Positions 47,397 through 59,200 of a stretch of DNA of 64,000 nt are shown here, piece by piece. Position 1 is the first letter of the stretch. Every line of letters starts with the position of its first letter. The DNA is taken from assembly GCA_000711775.1 (NCBI GenBank), contig ARYC01001916.1:1-64000 (forward strand). Direction: 5' to 3'. The notes below the pieces were generated by a model, which was not told the DNA's origin, did no database searches, and saw nothing but the letters and a program-made list of their open reading frames with translations. Source of the stretch: Oxytricha trifallax. Lineage: Eukaryota > Ciliophora > Spirotrichea > Sporadotrichida > Oxytrichidae. The position numbers and the translations under genes are program-made.

Positions 47397-48507
47397 ATGC
47401 CTGGACCTTATTCAAACACTGTCTACAGTGAACGAGAAGCCATCAACGCTGTGTGGACTCTCGTATCCACTGCCATGATTTTCTTCATGCAAGCAGGATT
47501 CGCATTACTAGAATCATTATTATAATAGTTATATTTTTCTTTATTTGGCTAAAAAGTTTTAGGTTGCATATTTTATTGAACTTGTTACAAAGGTCTAATT
47601 ATGAAAGGTCAATCTTAAAATTGATGTTTCTTTTATATAAATTTATGAGTAAATGCGGGTCAGTTCGAGCGAAAAACTCCACGAGTATTTTGATTAAGAA
47701 TCTGTTCGATGCATGTGTGGGATCTATTGCCTTTTGGCTTGTTGGCTACGGCTTCGCTTTTGGCGATGTAAAGTCATTCATTGGAGGCTCTCCAGACTAC
47801 TTCGCAAGCAGCGGTTTTGAGAACACCCCTGAGGATCACTACTTGTTATGGATTTTCCATTTCGCCTTCGCATCAACCTCTGCTACCATTGTATCTGGTT
47901 CACTCGCAGAGAGAACATAACTTAATTCGTACATATTGTTCTCGTTTTTGCAAACAGGATTTATTTATCCAGTAGTAGTCGCCTGGACTTGGGGTGGTGG
48001 CTGGCTCCAGCAAAGAGGCTTCCACGATTTTGCAGGCGTGACCACCATTCATTTAGTGGGAGGCTGTGCTGGCTTCTGTGGAGCAGCTATCTTAGGTGAG
48101 AGATACGGCAAGGAGAAAGATAGAGAAGCTAGACGATAGAATGGCGATTAGAGAAGATAGAGTGTTAATTTTGAAAGCTCTCAAATATACATTTCATAAC
48201 AGATATCTCCTAATAGGATTATCATCAAGCATTTAAGGAATGGTTAGTAAACTAAAGTGATAAAGTACTTATGAGCTACAATTAAACCTTTGTTGTTACT
48301 GGAACACTTATCCTGTGGGTTATAAATGTGCTAATATTATTAGAGTACCAAGAGCTAATGGTCCAGCAAAGATCATAATGAATACTGTAATATCTGGATC
48401 ATGTGGAGGAGTAGTTGCTGTATTCGTTAAAGCTCGAGTTTTGGCCAAAACATTTCAGCCTTTAATATTTTATTATGATTGTGGTGCTCTCTGTAATGGT
48501 GCCTTGG
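47397..48507 (+). other. AMT-B block 1: MDSs 1, 2, 4, 6, 8, 10
   Basis: MDS1 and 2 are separated by an ordinary IES. From MDS2 on, outgoing pointers are GAAAGCTCTCA (48173-48183), TAAAGTGAT (48253-48261), TGGGTT (48316-48321), GTTTTGG (48438-48444) and TGCCTTGG (48500-48507); incoming ones are AGGATTATCAT (48215), ACAATTAAA (48278), CCAAGAG (48348), TATGATTGT (48474). The spacers between are only 16-31 bp. Confidence 0.9.
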
Positions 48508-51400
48508 CATATTTATACATTAAATTCTTTTATAAAACACAAATTGAGATTAAAATCATCGGCTGTTATATCGGAAATCAATTTATATAAGTTTTGCTTA
48601 TTACGATTGATATTAGGTACGATCTTGAGACAGTGACTCATCAAATATAACTCTTAGAGTATTCCTCTTCATCGTATTTCATTTTCCTAACTTCATAAAT
48701 ATTTTAATTAATTTTAATAAAATTATATAATTGCTATTTATCACATATATTTGCATTGAGCGACAAGGACGGCAAAAATGATACTAGCACTGAAATTTGT
48801 GGAGATGGAAGATAATAAATTTAAAAACAGATATTAAGAAAATCCTCATTCAGTCATTTGAGAATTCGGGTACTAAAGGTATAAAATTTCTGGAGCTAGA
48901 TATTCAGGAAATCCACACTACTCAGTCATAGTTAGAAAAACAATATGGTAGGAAAATTTCATTTAAAAATCCTAATGCCATCTTTAATAATTTATGGCCC
49001 CTATCTATTATGTAAATATATGTGATAAATAATAATGATAAGTATTTAATATATCTAGAATTAATTTTTGATCTCTAGATTTTTAATTTCCCATGCCTTA
49101 AGCGATTCACTACCACTACACTAAAATTATATATTAGAACTTAAAACCGGACAATTTTTCTACTTTAGAACATACAATTATATATTTAATTTCTTAACTT
49201 GATTCAAATTCGATCAATGCTAGCTTTACGCTCAGAATCATTGACTCCATTGATCATCTTTGTAGCAGTTGAAGCGAATTGTCTGGGTGAGTGAATAGAT
49301 CCACCGAATTCTCTTCTCATCTTTTCATAGATTTCTTCACCTACTCCTCCCATTTCTGCGATGTCTAGACCTATGATTTCTATGGCTCTATCAATTCTCT
49401 TGACTTTAATATAAACTATATAATATTAAAATCATAATCTATGCTGAAATTTCAATTAAGTTTATAGTCTCTTCATAGTGTAGAAGAAAAGAGAACTTGT
49501 GATACCAACCCATGTGATTACAGCAATAATAATAAATTATTGTATTAAATGATTAATTTTGGTGAAATATCTTTTCTTTTATTTAGTTAAGGAACCAATG
49601 CAGTTTGGATCCTAGTCTCTGCAGGTTTCATATTCTTTATGACAGCTGGCTTTACTCTTATCGAAAATTAAAGTAATTACAACGCAAAAACAGAAGTGCA
49701 GTATTAATTAAGAATCTATTAAATTATAAAATAAGTTATAGGATTCAATACCCTGTTTCAGCTTTGAACATAAACTATGATAAATAAAAACATAATTCTT
49801 TACAAAAAAAAGCATCGATTGATTAAATAAGGACCTAACTTTTTACCTAACAATTTGAATAAATTAGAGTTACTAACTATGATGAATATTATTTCTATAT
49901 TTTTACTTAAACCTATATATCATAGCTTAAGTGTCATATTCTAACTCTTGAACCTCTCAAATACTTGACATTTATACTTTTAATTTTAATGAAACTCTTA
50001 ATGCCTAATAAAATATGCGATTATTGTCTACATTAATATATAAATAACAAAAACTGATTAAAGTTTTGGGGTTTTTATTGTGCATTCTGGCTAGTTGGCT
50101 ATGGTTTTGCATTTGGAAATCCAGAATAATGATTATAATTTTATTTTAGCCTGGACCTGGGGACAAGGATGCCATGAATTTATATTTGTATTTTAAATTC
50201 TAGAGCTCATCCTCAAAAGCAAGCTAAAATATACTTATTTATAATAGTTATAATTTCAAATGCTGACTACAGTTAATTAGCTGTTAAACACTTGAAATAA
50301 AGTTCCAATGATTTAGTACCTAATAACAACACTTACATTCAATAAATTCAAAAAGTTTGATTTTACATAAATCTTTCATTTAATTTAATCTTTAGTGATT
50401 GTTTTGGGAACTTTGATTGTAATTACTGGATACATGTTTTTCAATATAGAAAAAAGGATTTTAAATAATATCTTGTGGTTTCAGTGGTCTTGTTTAGATT
50501 TAGGAATTATATTTAATTTTTTCTTAGAAATAGCACTAGAGCCACCAAATACGATGTATTGACACTTTCATTTTGATATTATTGCAGATAGAGTTTAAAA
50601 TTGGGGAGCTGTTTTGATTTTAATATCATTAATGGTAAAAGCTTCACTTACTTAGAGTAGACCAAGTATGGCTTGAAATATAATCTAGATGCTGTTAGAG
50701 AGCAGATTAAACTCAAGAGCAGCAAAACAAATATTTCTTAAAAAATATGAATAAAAATACTAATTAAAAATAAATAATTTATCAATGAAAGCTCTCATCA
50801 TTATCAGAAAGTTATTAATCATGTAAATAAGGATTATCATGATATTTAAATAAAGTGATGAATTCAGACCTCACAATTAAAAATTAGCTTTTCTTATTCT
50901 CTGGGTTGCATGGTTATTCTTCAATGGAGGTTCAACCAACAATCTTTTCGTCCCAAGAGTAATTTAATAGTATACTTTGTTTACAATCGTGTTTTGGGTA
51001 CTTACTCATTTGTGAACAGATATGATTGTAGAAATAAAAAATGCTATTTTAGAATAAGATGCCTTGGTTGGATTAGTCTCAGTCACAGGTTGCTGCGACA
51101 GAGTAGAGCCATGGGCTGCTTTCATTATTGGAGGTATTGGAGCACTTTTCTATGTCGCTGGCTGCAAAATCTTAGACGTATTACATGTCGATGACCCAGT
51201 TGAAGCTGCCCCAGTTCACTTCTTTGGAGGAGTTTGGGGAACATTAGCCACTGGATTTTTCGATAACCAGAATGGTTTGTTCTATGGTTCACCAACTAAA
51301 GGCACTTTCTTTGGATACCAGATTCTAGGTATTGTTGCTGTAATTATATGTTTTATAATCGTATTTTAGAGAAGAGACTTGGACTTTTCAGAATTGATAG
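47397..51400 (+). CDS. Ammonium transporter AMT-B, scrambled gene (14 MDSs, two inverted)
   Basis: Read through shared repeats, the MDS path is 47397-47514, 47652-48183, 50787-50840, 48215-48261, 50851-50881, 48278-48321, 50902-50959, 48348-48444, 50991-51029, 48474-48507, 51060-51344, 49526-49466 (minus), 51371-51400, 49398-49204 (minus, stop TGA 49206-49204). Each junction has a 3-11 bp repeat and each restores an AMT block, for example [73 protein letters not shown]. Counting each pointer once, the frame is 1515 nt, exactly divisible by three: 504 residues, a normal AMT length, with an intact N-terminus and C-terminal LDIAEMGGVGEE. Read as linear DNA it would look like a truncated pseudogene. 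Confidence 0.93.
47515..47654. other. IES in AMT-B, 140 bp, pointer AAT
   Basis: AAT at 47512-47514 and 47652-47654. Removal gives AGFALLECGSVRAKNS; the insert has no intron ends at the right phase. Confidence 0.85.
49204..49526 (-). other. AMT-B inverted MDSs 12 and 14
   Basis: On the minus strand, MDS12 (49526-49466) encodes AVITWVGITSSLFFYTMKR and begins with pointer TTGCTGTAAT, shared with 51335-51344; it ends with GAAGAGACT, shared with 51371-51379. MDS14 (49398-49204) begins with AGAATTGATAG, shared with 51390-51400, and encodes the C-terminus with LDIAEMGGVGEE to the TGA stop. Both are opposite in orientation to the rest of the gene, so assembly needs inversion. Confidence 0.92.
49587..50725 (+). 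other. AMT-C left block: even MDSs 2-20, then 23 and 25
   Basis: Pieces with outgoing pointers: 49587-49666 (TTATCGAAA), 49682-49724 (TATTAAAT), 50085-50124 (AAATCCAG), 50143-50171 (ACAAGGATG), 50202-50230 (CTAAAAT), 50259-50299 (TGAAATA), 50373-50443 (ATGTTTTTCA), 50466-50493 (GTCTTGT), 50521-50568 (TGACACTTT), 50582-50619 (TGTTTTGATT), 50638-50663 (AGTAGACC), 50686-50725 (AGCAGCAA). The largest spacer (49725-50084) contains a telomere-like GTTTTGGGGTTTT. Confidence 0.92.
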
Positions 51401-53129
51401 GAACATGTTTTTTAGATTACTAAATGATTTATTAATTTAATTTTAATTTGTAATTTAGGTTAAAAATTAACAAATTTGAATGAAGAAATTTTGTAAATCA
51501 AAGTTTGGAGAGCAATGTGTATGTGGAAATAAAATTAAATTGACTAATACAAATAAAATAAATAAATCTTAAAAGTATATTCTATATCTAAATGGAAGGA
51601 AACTACACACAAGCTGTGTATGGAACTGTAGATTAAGGAACCATTTTTATACATTATTTATCGAAAGTGGTGCTGTGAGACGCAAAAATTATGTAAATTA
51701 TTAAATGTTGCAATCACCATTGTTGCCTTCTGGCGAAAGGACATAATGGTATATTTAGAAAATCCAGCATATTTTATTGGTCAAGAAGAAAAAATGTACG
51801 CATCATATGGTTTTGAATTACTTCAACAAGATCACTACTTAACATGGGTGATTCAATTTGCTTATTGCATGATTACTGTGACTATATTTTAAGGCGCTCT
51901 AGCAGAGAGAACATAATTAGTAGGATATATAGTTATCACTTTCTTACTAGCTGCCTTTGTTTATCCAATCATTTTAGCCATTCATTTTATCTACAAGGAT
52001 GGCTTTTTGATAAGGGATTTAGAGATTTTGCAGGTACTGGAATTGTTCATCTAGTCGGTGGAACTGTAGGATTTTGGGGTGCAGTAGTTGTTGGTGAAAG
52101 ATAATCTAAAGTACAAGCAAGAGCTCATCAAAACATTAAACTAAAATGACTGAGAGTACAAAAAGAAAATTAGCCAAGACCAATGCTGATAATTTATCAT
52201 GAAATACTTTCAAGCATAATATGTTTTTCACTGGTGGAAGAACTTATGATATGTATGTTCCAAGAACAAGAGCACCTGCTAAGATTATTCAAAATACTTT
52301 AATATCTTGCTTCATTTTATCATTGTCTTGTATCTTTCGTATTAAAGCCTTTAGTTCTTAGAAATTATTGAGATCTCTTACACTAATAATGACACTTTGC
52401 AATGGAATTCTGATAGGCCTTGTTTCAATCGCTGGTGTTGCAGATAAAAAAAAAATTACTAGTTAATACTATGTTTTGATTGGCGCAATTGCTGCAGTTT
52501 TCTATGTAGGTGGATGTGTATATCTCGAATTCTGGAGAATCGACGATCCACTTGAGGTCTTCTAAGTTCATTGCCTAGGTGGTGTATGGGGACTCTTTGC
52601 TACTGGCTTCTTTGACAATGTTCAAGGCGCCCTCTATCATAATGCATATAGACAAGGATAATTTATGGGCTACCAAATTGTTGGTATTACTGTGATCGTA
52701 GCATGGACCTCACTCATTACTTTGACTGCCTTCTAAAATTAATTAATATACATTAAAAAAAGATTTACCTTCTTAAGGTTTATGTCTTAAGAAAGCTTCA
52801 AATTATTATTGACTTTTAAGTAGACCCAGCAATTGAAGAAGTTGGTTTTGATGTAGCTGAATTAGGCGGTGTTAGCGATGAGTTCTTAGATGCTGTTATT
52901 ATGAGGATATTTAACTATGACTTTTGCCCCAAAACCCCTTATAGCAATTTGCTTATTTTCTTTGCAAATCAAAAGCAGCAACCTTGATTCAACATAAGAA
53001 GAAGAGGAAGACGAAGAAGCTTACTTGGAGAGAAAACTAAGAGAAGAACAAGACGCTAAAATAACAAAGAAAAAGACCTAGGAGACCGGTCCAAAGAAGG
53101 AACTAAGAGGAGAGGCATATATCTTTTGA
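49587..53129 (+). CDS. Ammonium transporter AMT-C, scrambled gene (26 MDSs, odd-even)
   Basis: The protein starts at ATG 51592 (MEGNYTQAVYGTVDQG) and alternates 24 times between a right block (51592-53129) and a left block (49587-50725), ending at TGA 53127-53129. Junctions restore AMT features: TNAVWILVSAGFIFFMTAGF, LIESGAVRRKNRSAVLIKNL, FWLVGYGFAFGNPAYF, PIILAWTWGQGWLFDKGFR, GYMFFTGGRTYDMYVPR, SCGFSGLVSFVLKPLVLR, TLCNGILIGLVSIAGVADR, and EVGFDVAELGGVSDE. Pointers are 2-12 bp. Counting each pointer once, the frame is 1545 nt, exactly divisible by three: 514 residues with an acidic/basic cytoplasmic tail. One ordinary IES (52736-52782) is inside. The protein is more diverged than AMT-A or AMT-B. 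The coordinates given span both blocks; AMT-B pieces lie between. Confidence 0.94.
50787..51400 (+). other. AMT-B block 2: MDSs 3, 5, 7, 9, 11, 13
   Basis: MDS3 50787-50840, MDS5 50851-50881, MDS7 50902-50959, MDS9 50991-51029, MDS11 51060-51344, MDS13 51371-51400. MDS11 holds GLVSVTGCCDRVEPWAAFII and APVHFFGGVWGTLATGFFD. Spacers are 10-31 bp. Order in the block is the order used in the protein, which gives the strict odd/even weave with block 1. Confidence 0.92.
51592..53129 (+). other. AMT-C right block: odd MDSs 1-21, then 22, 24, 26
   Basis: Pieces with outgoing pointers: 51592-51643 (TTAAGGAACCA), 51658-51688 (ACGCAAAAA), 51699-51734 (TTCTGGC), 51760-51979 (ATTTTAGCC), 51993-52129 (AGAGCTCATC), 52141-52189 (AATGCTGA), 52200-52212 (CTTTCA), 52221-52309 (TAATATCTTG), 52325-52365 (TTCTTAGAAAT), 52390-52446 (TTGCAGATA), 52472-52735 (TA), 52781-52800 (AAAGCTTCA), 52819-52898 (TAGATGCTGTTA), 52974-53129. 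The spacer 52899-52973 contains CCCCAAAACCCC. Confidence 0.92.
52736..52782. other. IES in AMT-C, 47 bp, pointer TA
   Basis: TA at 52734-52735 and 52781-52782. Removal gives LTAFYVLRKLHLLRVD after the next scrambled join and keeps the total frame divisible by three. Confidence 0.75.
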
Positions 53130-53517
53130 GTTAACTTCAGTTCATTCTATTTAATGATGAATTTTTACACACGAAGTTAATTCCAATTTTTATTTACTTT
53201 CATATATCAAACAAAGCTGTTTAGAATTGTTCTGAGAAGGTAAGAAAAGTCATAATTATCATGAAAAGATTTAAGTTATAAGTATATGACATGCAAATAT
53301 AAATTGAAGATAAAATAATAAGTGGATTAATAATAATAACATCATCGGTAAAATTTAATAAGTTAAAGAAAGTAGTGATTCATCGGATTTTCTAATTCAA
53401 AATAATAGATAGATAATTGATCATGTTATTGCTTTAAAAAATAAATTTTAGCCCAAAATCGTAAATAATTAATTTTTAATGAGATTAATTTAAATTCAAC
53501 AAGAATTTCATAATAAT

Positions 53518-53815
53518 ACCGTCAGATTAGAATAAAAGGGGATATTATATTACAAGTTATCTGACTATTCTTATTATTCAATTTGTTTTCCATCGACTAA
53601 AGAATTACTGTTGCTATTTAAGTCTTAATTTAATTGTTTGTGCTCTTAAATTTTGTTACTAATTGTGGTAGTATTATTTAATTGGCATCCTCCACCTGTG
53701 CTATGCTTTTAGCTGGCAGTGCTGCTTGCATCATCAATAAATAAGCTGCCCTGCTTTGATATAATATTGCAACTGTGATGGATTTAGCTTACAAAGCACT
53801 TTGTGAAATCCTAGA
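53518..53815 (-). CDS. Gln/Asn-rich coding-like fragment, unplaced
   Basis: Downstream of the SNF1 stop the minus strand has an open frame (SLFIDDASSTASQKHSTGGG, then N/Q-rich) ending at TGA 53520-53518; a second frame is also open here. It may be an MDS of another gene or 3' sequence of the kinase. No family recognised. Confidence 0.25.
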
Positions 53816-53901
53816 ATAACATGGGATTGCCCTTAAATATAGGCAATTGCATTAAAGAATTAAGGAAATTAATTTATCAACTGAAAAAGCTATGATAAAA
53901 T

Positions 53902-56010
<2,109 letters not shown>

Positions 56011-57013
56011 TATTAAAGTGCGAGATTATTTTAAAATTTAATTATAATTATTATAAATAGTTATAGCTTTAATTACAGCTGTAGAGAGAGAGAGGACATG
56101 CAATTTAATTTAATTTCAAGAATAATATTATTCTACTTAAATCATACAGAGACTTTTTTCTTTGAAAAATGTGAGCTAGGATATTTTAGAGAATCTATCG
56201 AGATTGTTTTAAGGAATCTGATCAAAGTTATATATATGGTGCAAAATTTGACTAATATTTTAGCAAAAAATGTATATGAGATTTAAAATGCTATCAGTAT
56301 AAATAACTAAAGAAAATTTTTACGAAAACTGATTCGTAATGATAAAACTAGCTTTATAAATTGCAAAATAAGCTTTATTCTAAAATTTTATTTCTTAAAT
56401 GGAGTTGTATTGGCATACTAAAATATACTTACAAGAGAATCTGTAAATGAACTTCTTTTGTTTTGGAGTTTCGTTTGGAATTTTTGGAAATAATGATCAA
56501 ATAATAGCTAAAATTGAATATTTTACATAAGTAAGGCATATATCAGGATAAGTTTGATTAATAATATGTTTAAATTAATTAGTGGGTTTTAATTTCAATC
56601 AAAATTTAACGACCCTTAATAATTCTAAATCAATTTATCAGCATTTATAATTTTTCTCTCAATAATTGCAGTATGATTTTAATATTTATATCGATTTGAA
56701 TTCATTAGTTTATATTTAATATTAAAGATTCCATTGATAATAAGTAAGTTCACATTCTAACAAACATTTCTCATATCAATTTTGCACTCGCATTCAGGAT
56801 CAGCATTTTTACTAATGTTGTCAAAAACATTACTTGGATGTGAATGCGATCCAATTCATGCTTAAATAAATGTAGGGACTATAATTAAGAAAGAGAAAAC
56901 GTAATAATATTTAACATTAAGATAAAAAATTGAACGTATTTGCGTTTTATTAACATGATTAGATTTTAAAGTCCACATAAAATAACAAGAGTCATAACCA
57001 TATTCGTATAGAC
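56011..57013. other. Intergenic AT-rich region between divergent genes
   Basis: Separates the SNF1 and SERBP1-like start codons and should hold both promoters. A short open frame at 56098-56286 has no coding character I trust. A weak imperfect hairpin of TGAATGC/GCATTCA words is at 56790-56850. Confidence 0.45.
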
Positions 57014-58231
57014 ATGGCACAAAGATCAGGTATGTTCTCAGCTTTTGCTGATGATGATGATGAACCACAACAAAAGACTGTGCAACAGAAGAAGCCAGTC
57101 GCTCAGGTTCAACCAAAGGTACAAGAAAAGCCAAAGACCGCTAAGCCATTCAAGCAAGAAGATCTTGCTGATTTCGATGGTGTTACTGGTCCAGAATAAA
57201 GAGTCAGAGCCGAAAGAGGTGGCCGCGGTGGCAGAGGAGGCGAAAGAGGTGGCTTCAGAGGAGGCGACAGAGGTGGCAACAGAGGAGGCGACAGAGGTGG
57301 CTTCAGAGGTAGTCGCGGTGGTGCCAGAGGTGGCAGAGGCGAAAGAAGAGAAGGAGGTGAAATCAAAGAAGGCGAAGAAGGTCAAAGCAGAGGTGGATTC
57401 CGCGGTGGCAGAGGTGGCCGTGGTGAGAGAAGAGAAGGAGAAGAAGGTGCTCAAGAATTCAGAGGCCGTGGAAGAGGTGGCAGAGGCAGAGGTGCCAGAC
57501 CACAAGGAGAAGAAGGTGCTGCCGTCGAAGGTGGTGATGAAGGTATTCTCTATATCCAAAGAAAGGAAAATGTTGATCATTCAGGCAAAGATGAACACTT
57601 CCAAGGAAAGAAGTCAGAGTAATGGCACCCATTCGATAGAAGATCAGGTACTGGCAGAGGTAGAGGTGTTGCCAAGGGAGGTCACGGTAAAGGTAACTGG
57701 GGCAAGACTGAAGATGAAGTTGTCGCTGGTACTGAAACTACCCCTGTTGAAGAAGGCAAAGAGGAGACCACTCCAGTTGAAGGTGTTGAGGAGACTCCAA
57801 AGGAAGAGGTCGTCGAAGAAAGAAGACCAAGAGACGAAATTGTTGAGGAAGAAGAAGTGAAGGGTTAAACTCTTCAAGAATTCTTGGCTCAAAAGAAGTA
57901 AACTGCTTTCAAGAAGGAAGCCAGAAAGGCCGAAGCTGTCACCAAGACTGGCATTGAAAAGGTTGAGAAGCAAGCTGACAGAGTTCAACAAATCAACAGT
58001 ACTCTTAACAACAGAGATCTCTACGCCATCGGAAAGACTGAAGGTGCTGAACTCATGAGCTTCCAAGGTCAAGAAGACGAATACGTCGTCAGAGAAGATA
58101 GAAGAGGCGGTAGACGCGGTGGCAGAGGTGGTGCCAGAGGCGGTGCTAGAGGTGGTGCTCAAGGTGGTGCTAGACCAAGCAGAGGTGGCCAACTTAGAGT
58201 TGCTGAAGAAGACTTCCCAGTCTTGGGTTGA
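57014..58231 (+). CDS. SERBP1/HABP4/Stm1-like ribosome- and RNA-binding protein
   Basis: A continuous 405-residue frame from ATG 57014 to TGA 58229-58231, using TAA as Gln at several places. The N-terminus (MFSAFADDDDEP) is the Stm1-type start; an RGG/RG-rich region follows (57200-57530), then the family signature HPFDRRSGTGRGRG (57630-57670) and GHGKGNWGK, an acidic middle, the helical segment TLQEFLAQKKQTAFKKEARK, and a C-terminal second RGG cluster before EEDFPVLG. Such proteins clamp mRNA entry channels of dormant ribosomes. Base use is markedly more GC-rich than neighbours, as expected of a highly expressed gene, and there is no intron or IES. Long antisense frames here (57038-57580, 57644-58327) are shadows. 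Confidence 0.9.
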
Positions 58232-59200
58232 ACAGTGCAAGATTAAGTCAACAACAGTAACGATAATCAACAGCTTACTCGTTAGTTGAAAACAAACCAG
58301 GCACAGCAATAAATAAACAAAAGTCAACTATGACCTGTCTATTGACTTGCTAAACTGTTTGTTAATTTTTTTTACTTTTATAGATATGGAAAGCATTCCC
58401 CTTCTAAACTTTAGAGAAATCCTTTTAGAAACTAGACTTTTATCATTAAACTCCAAAACCCTCTAAATAAATTTAAACAATTTGAACACCAAATTATTTG
58501 TTGATACTATCGAATGACTGATGTTATCATACACAAACCATACAGAGAAAGACGCAGTATAAATAGTAACACTGAGGAGAAGTAGGTCGCCAACAGGAGG
58601 GATCCTAAGCTGTCGCAAGATTTGCTTAGGTCTATGTCTTTCGCAAAAATACTATCTCTCTTGGATTTACTAATCCTTAGTTTATAAATGTATGTTGACT
58701 TAGTTATTGTATTAATTTCATATAAAAGTTTACGCAAATATATACTCACACATACCCTATAAACCTATTTTTATAATTTAAAATGAAATGGGTTTTATAT
58801 GATACGAAATTGAATTACTTTTTAGTTTCAAAATTAATATATTATTGTTACTTCTTAAGAAAGTTTACTCATGAGTAACATTATATAAACTCAATAATTT
58901 CTAATTCAATCCAGATACTATACTTTATGTTGTTAAAATTTCAAGTTATCATGAATAAGAGTATGAATTAATGTTATGATTATTATATCAATCTTATGAA
59001 AGATATGAATTGGACCCCCACCTCTCAAAGATATATTATTTGAAATTAAGAATAATTAGATGCTTTAATTTATCCGTTTATCCTTCTAGAATTATCCTTC
59101 TAATCATTACTTATTATCAGAATTATCATGTAATTGCTTAATTTAAAAAATGACATAGCTAATTATTCCAAATAATTTAATCTCAGATTTATAATGAGCC
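58232..59200. other. Intergenic region between convergent genes
   Basis: No supported gene. The open minus frame at 58507-58749 has no recognisable features; the remainder is AT-rich 3' flank of the SERBP1-like and DNAJC21 genes. Confidence 0.45.

Noticed and set aside
47397..53129. AMT-B and AMT-C fragments as decayed pseudogenes
   Set aside because: Every gap is matched by a piece elsewhere with a shared repeat, and both assembled frames are whole and divisible by three.
57038..58327. Long antisense frames over the SERBP1-like gene
   Set aside because: Repetitive Ser/Thr/Ala and Leu/Pro products are mirror images of the RGG and Glu/Lys-rich sense strand.
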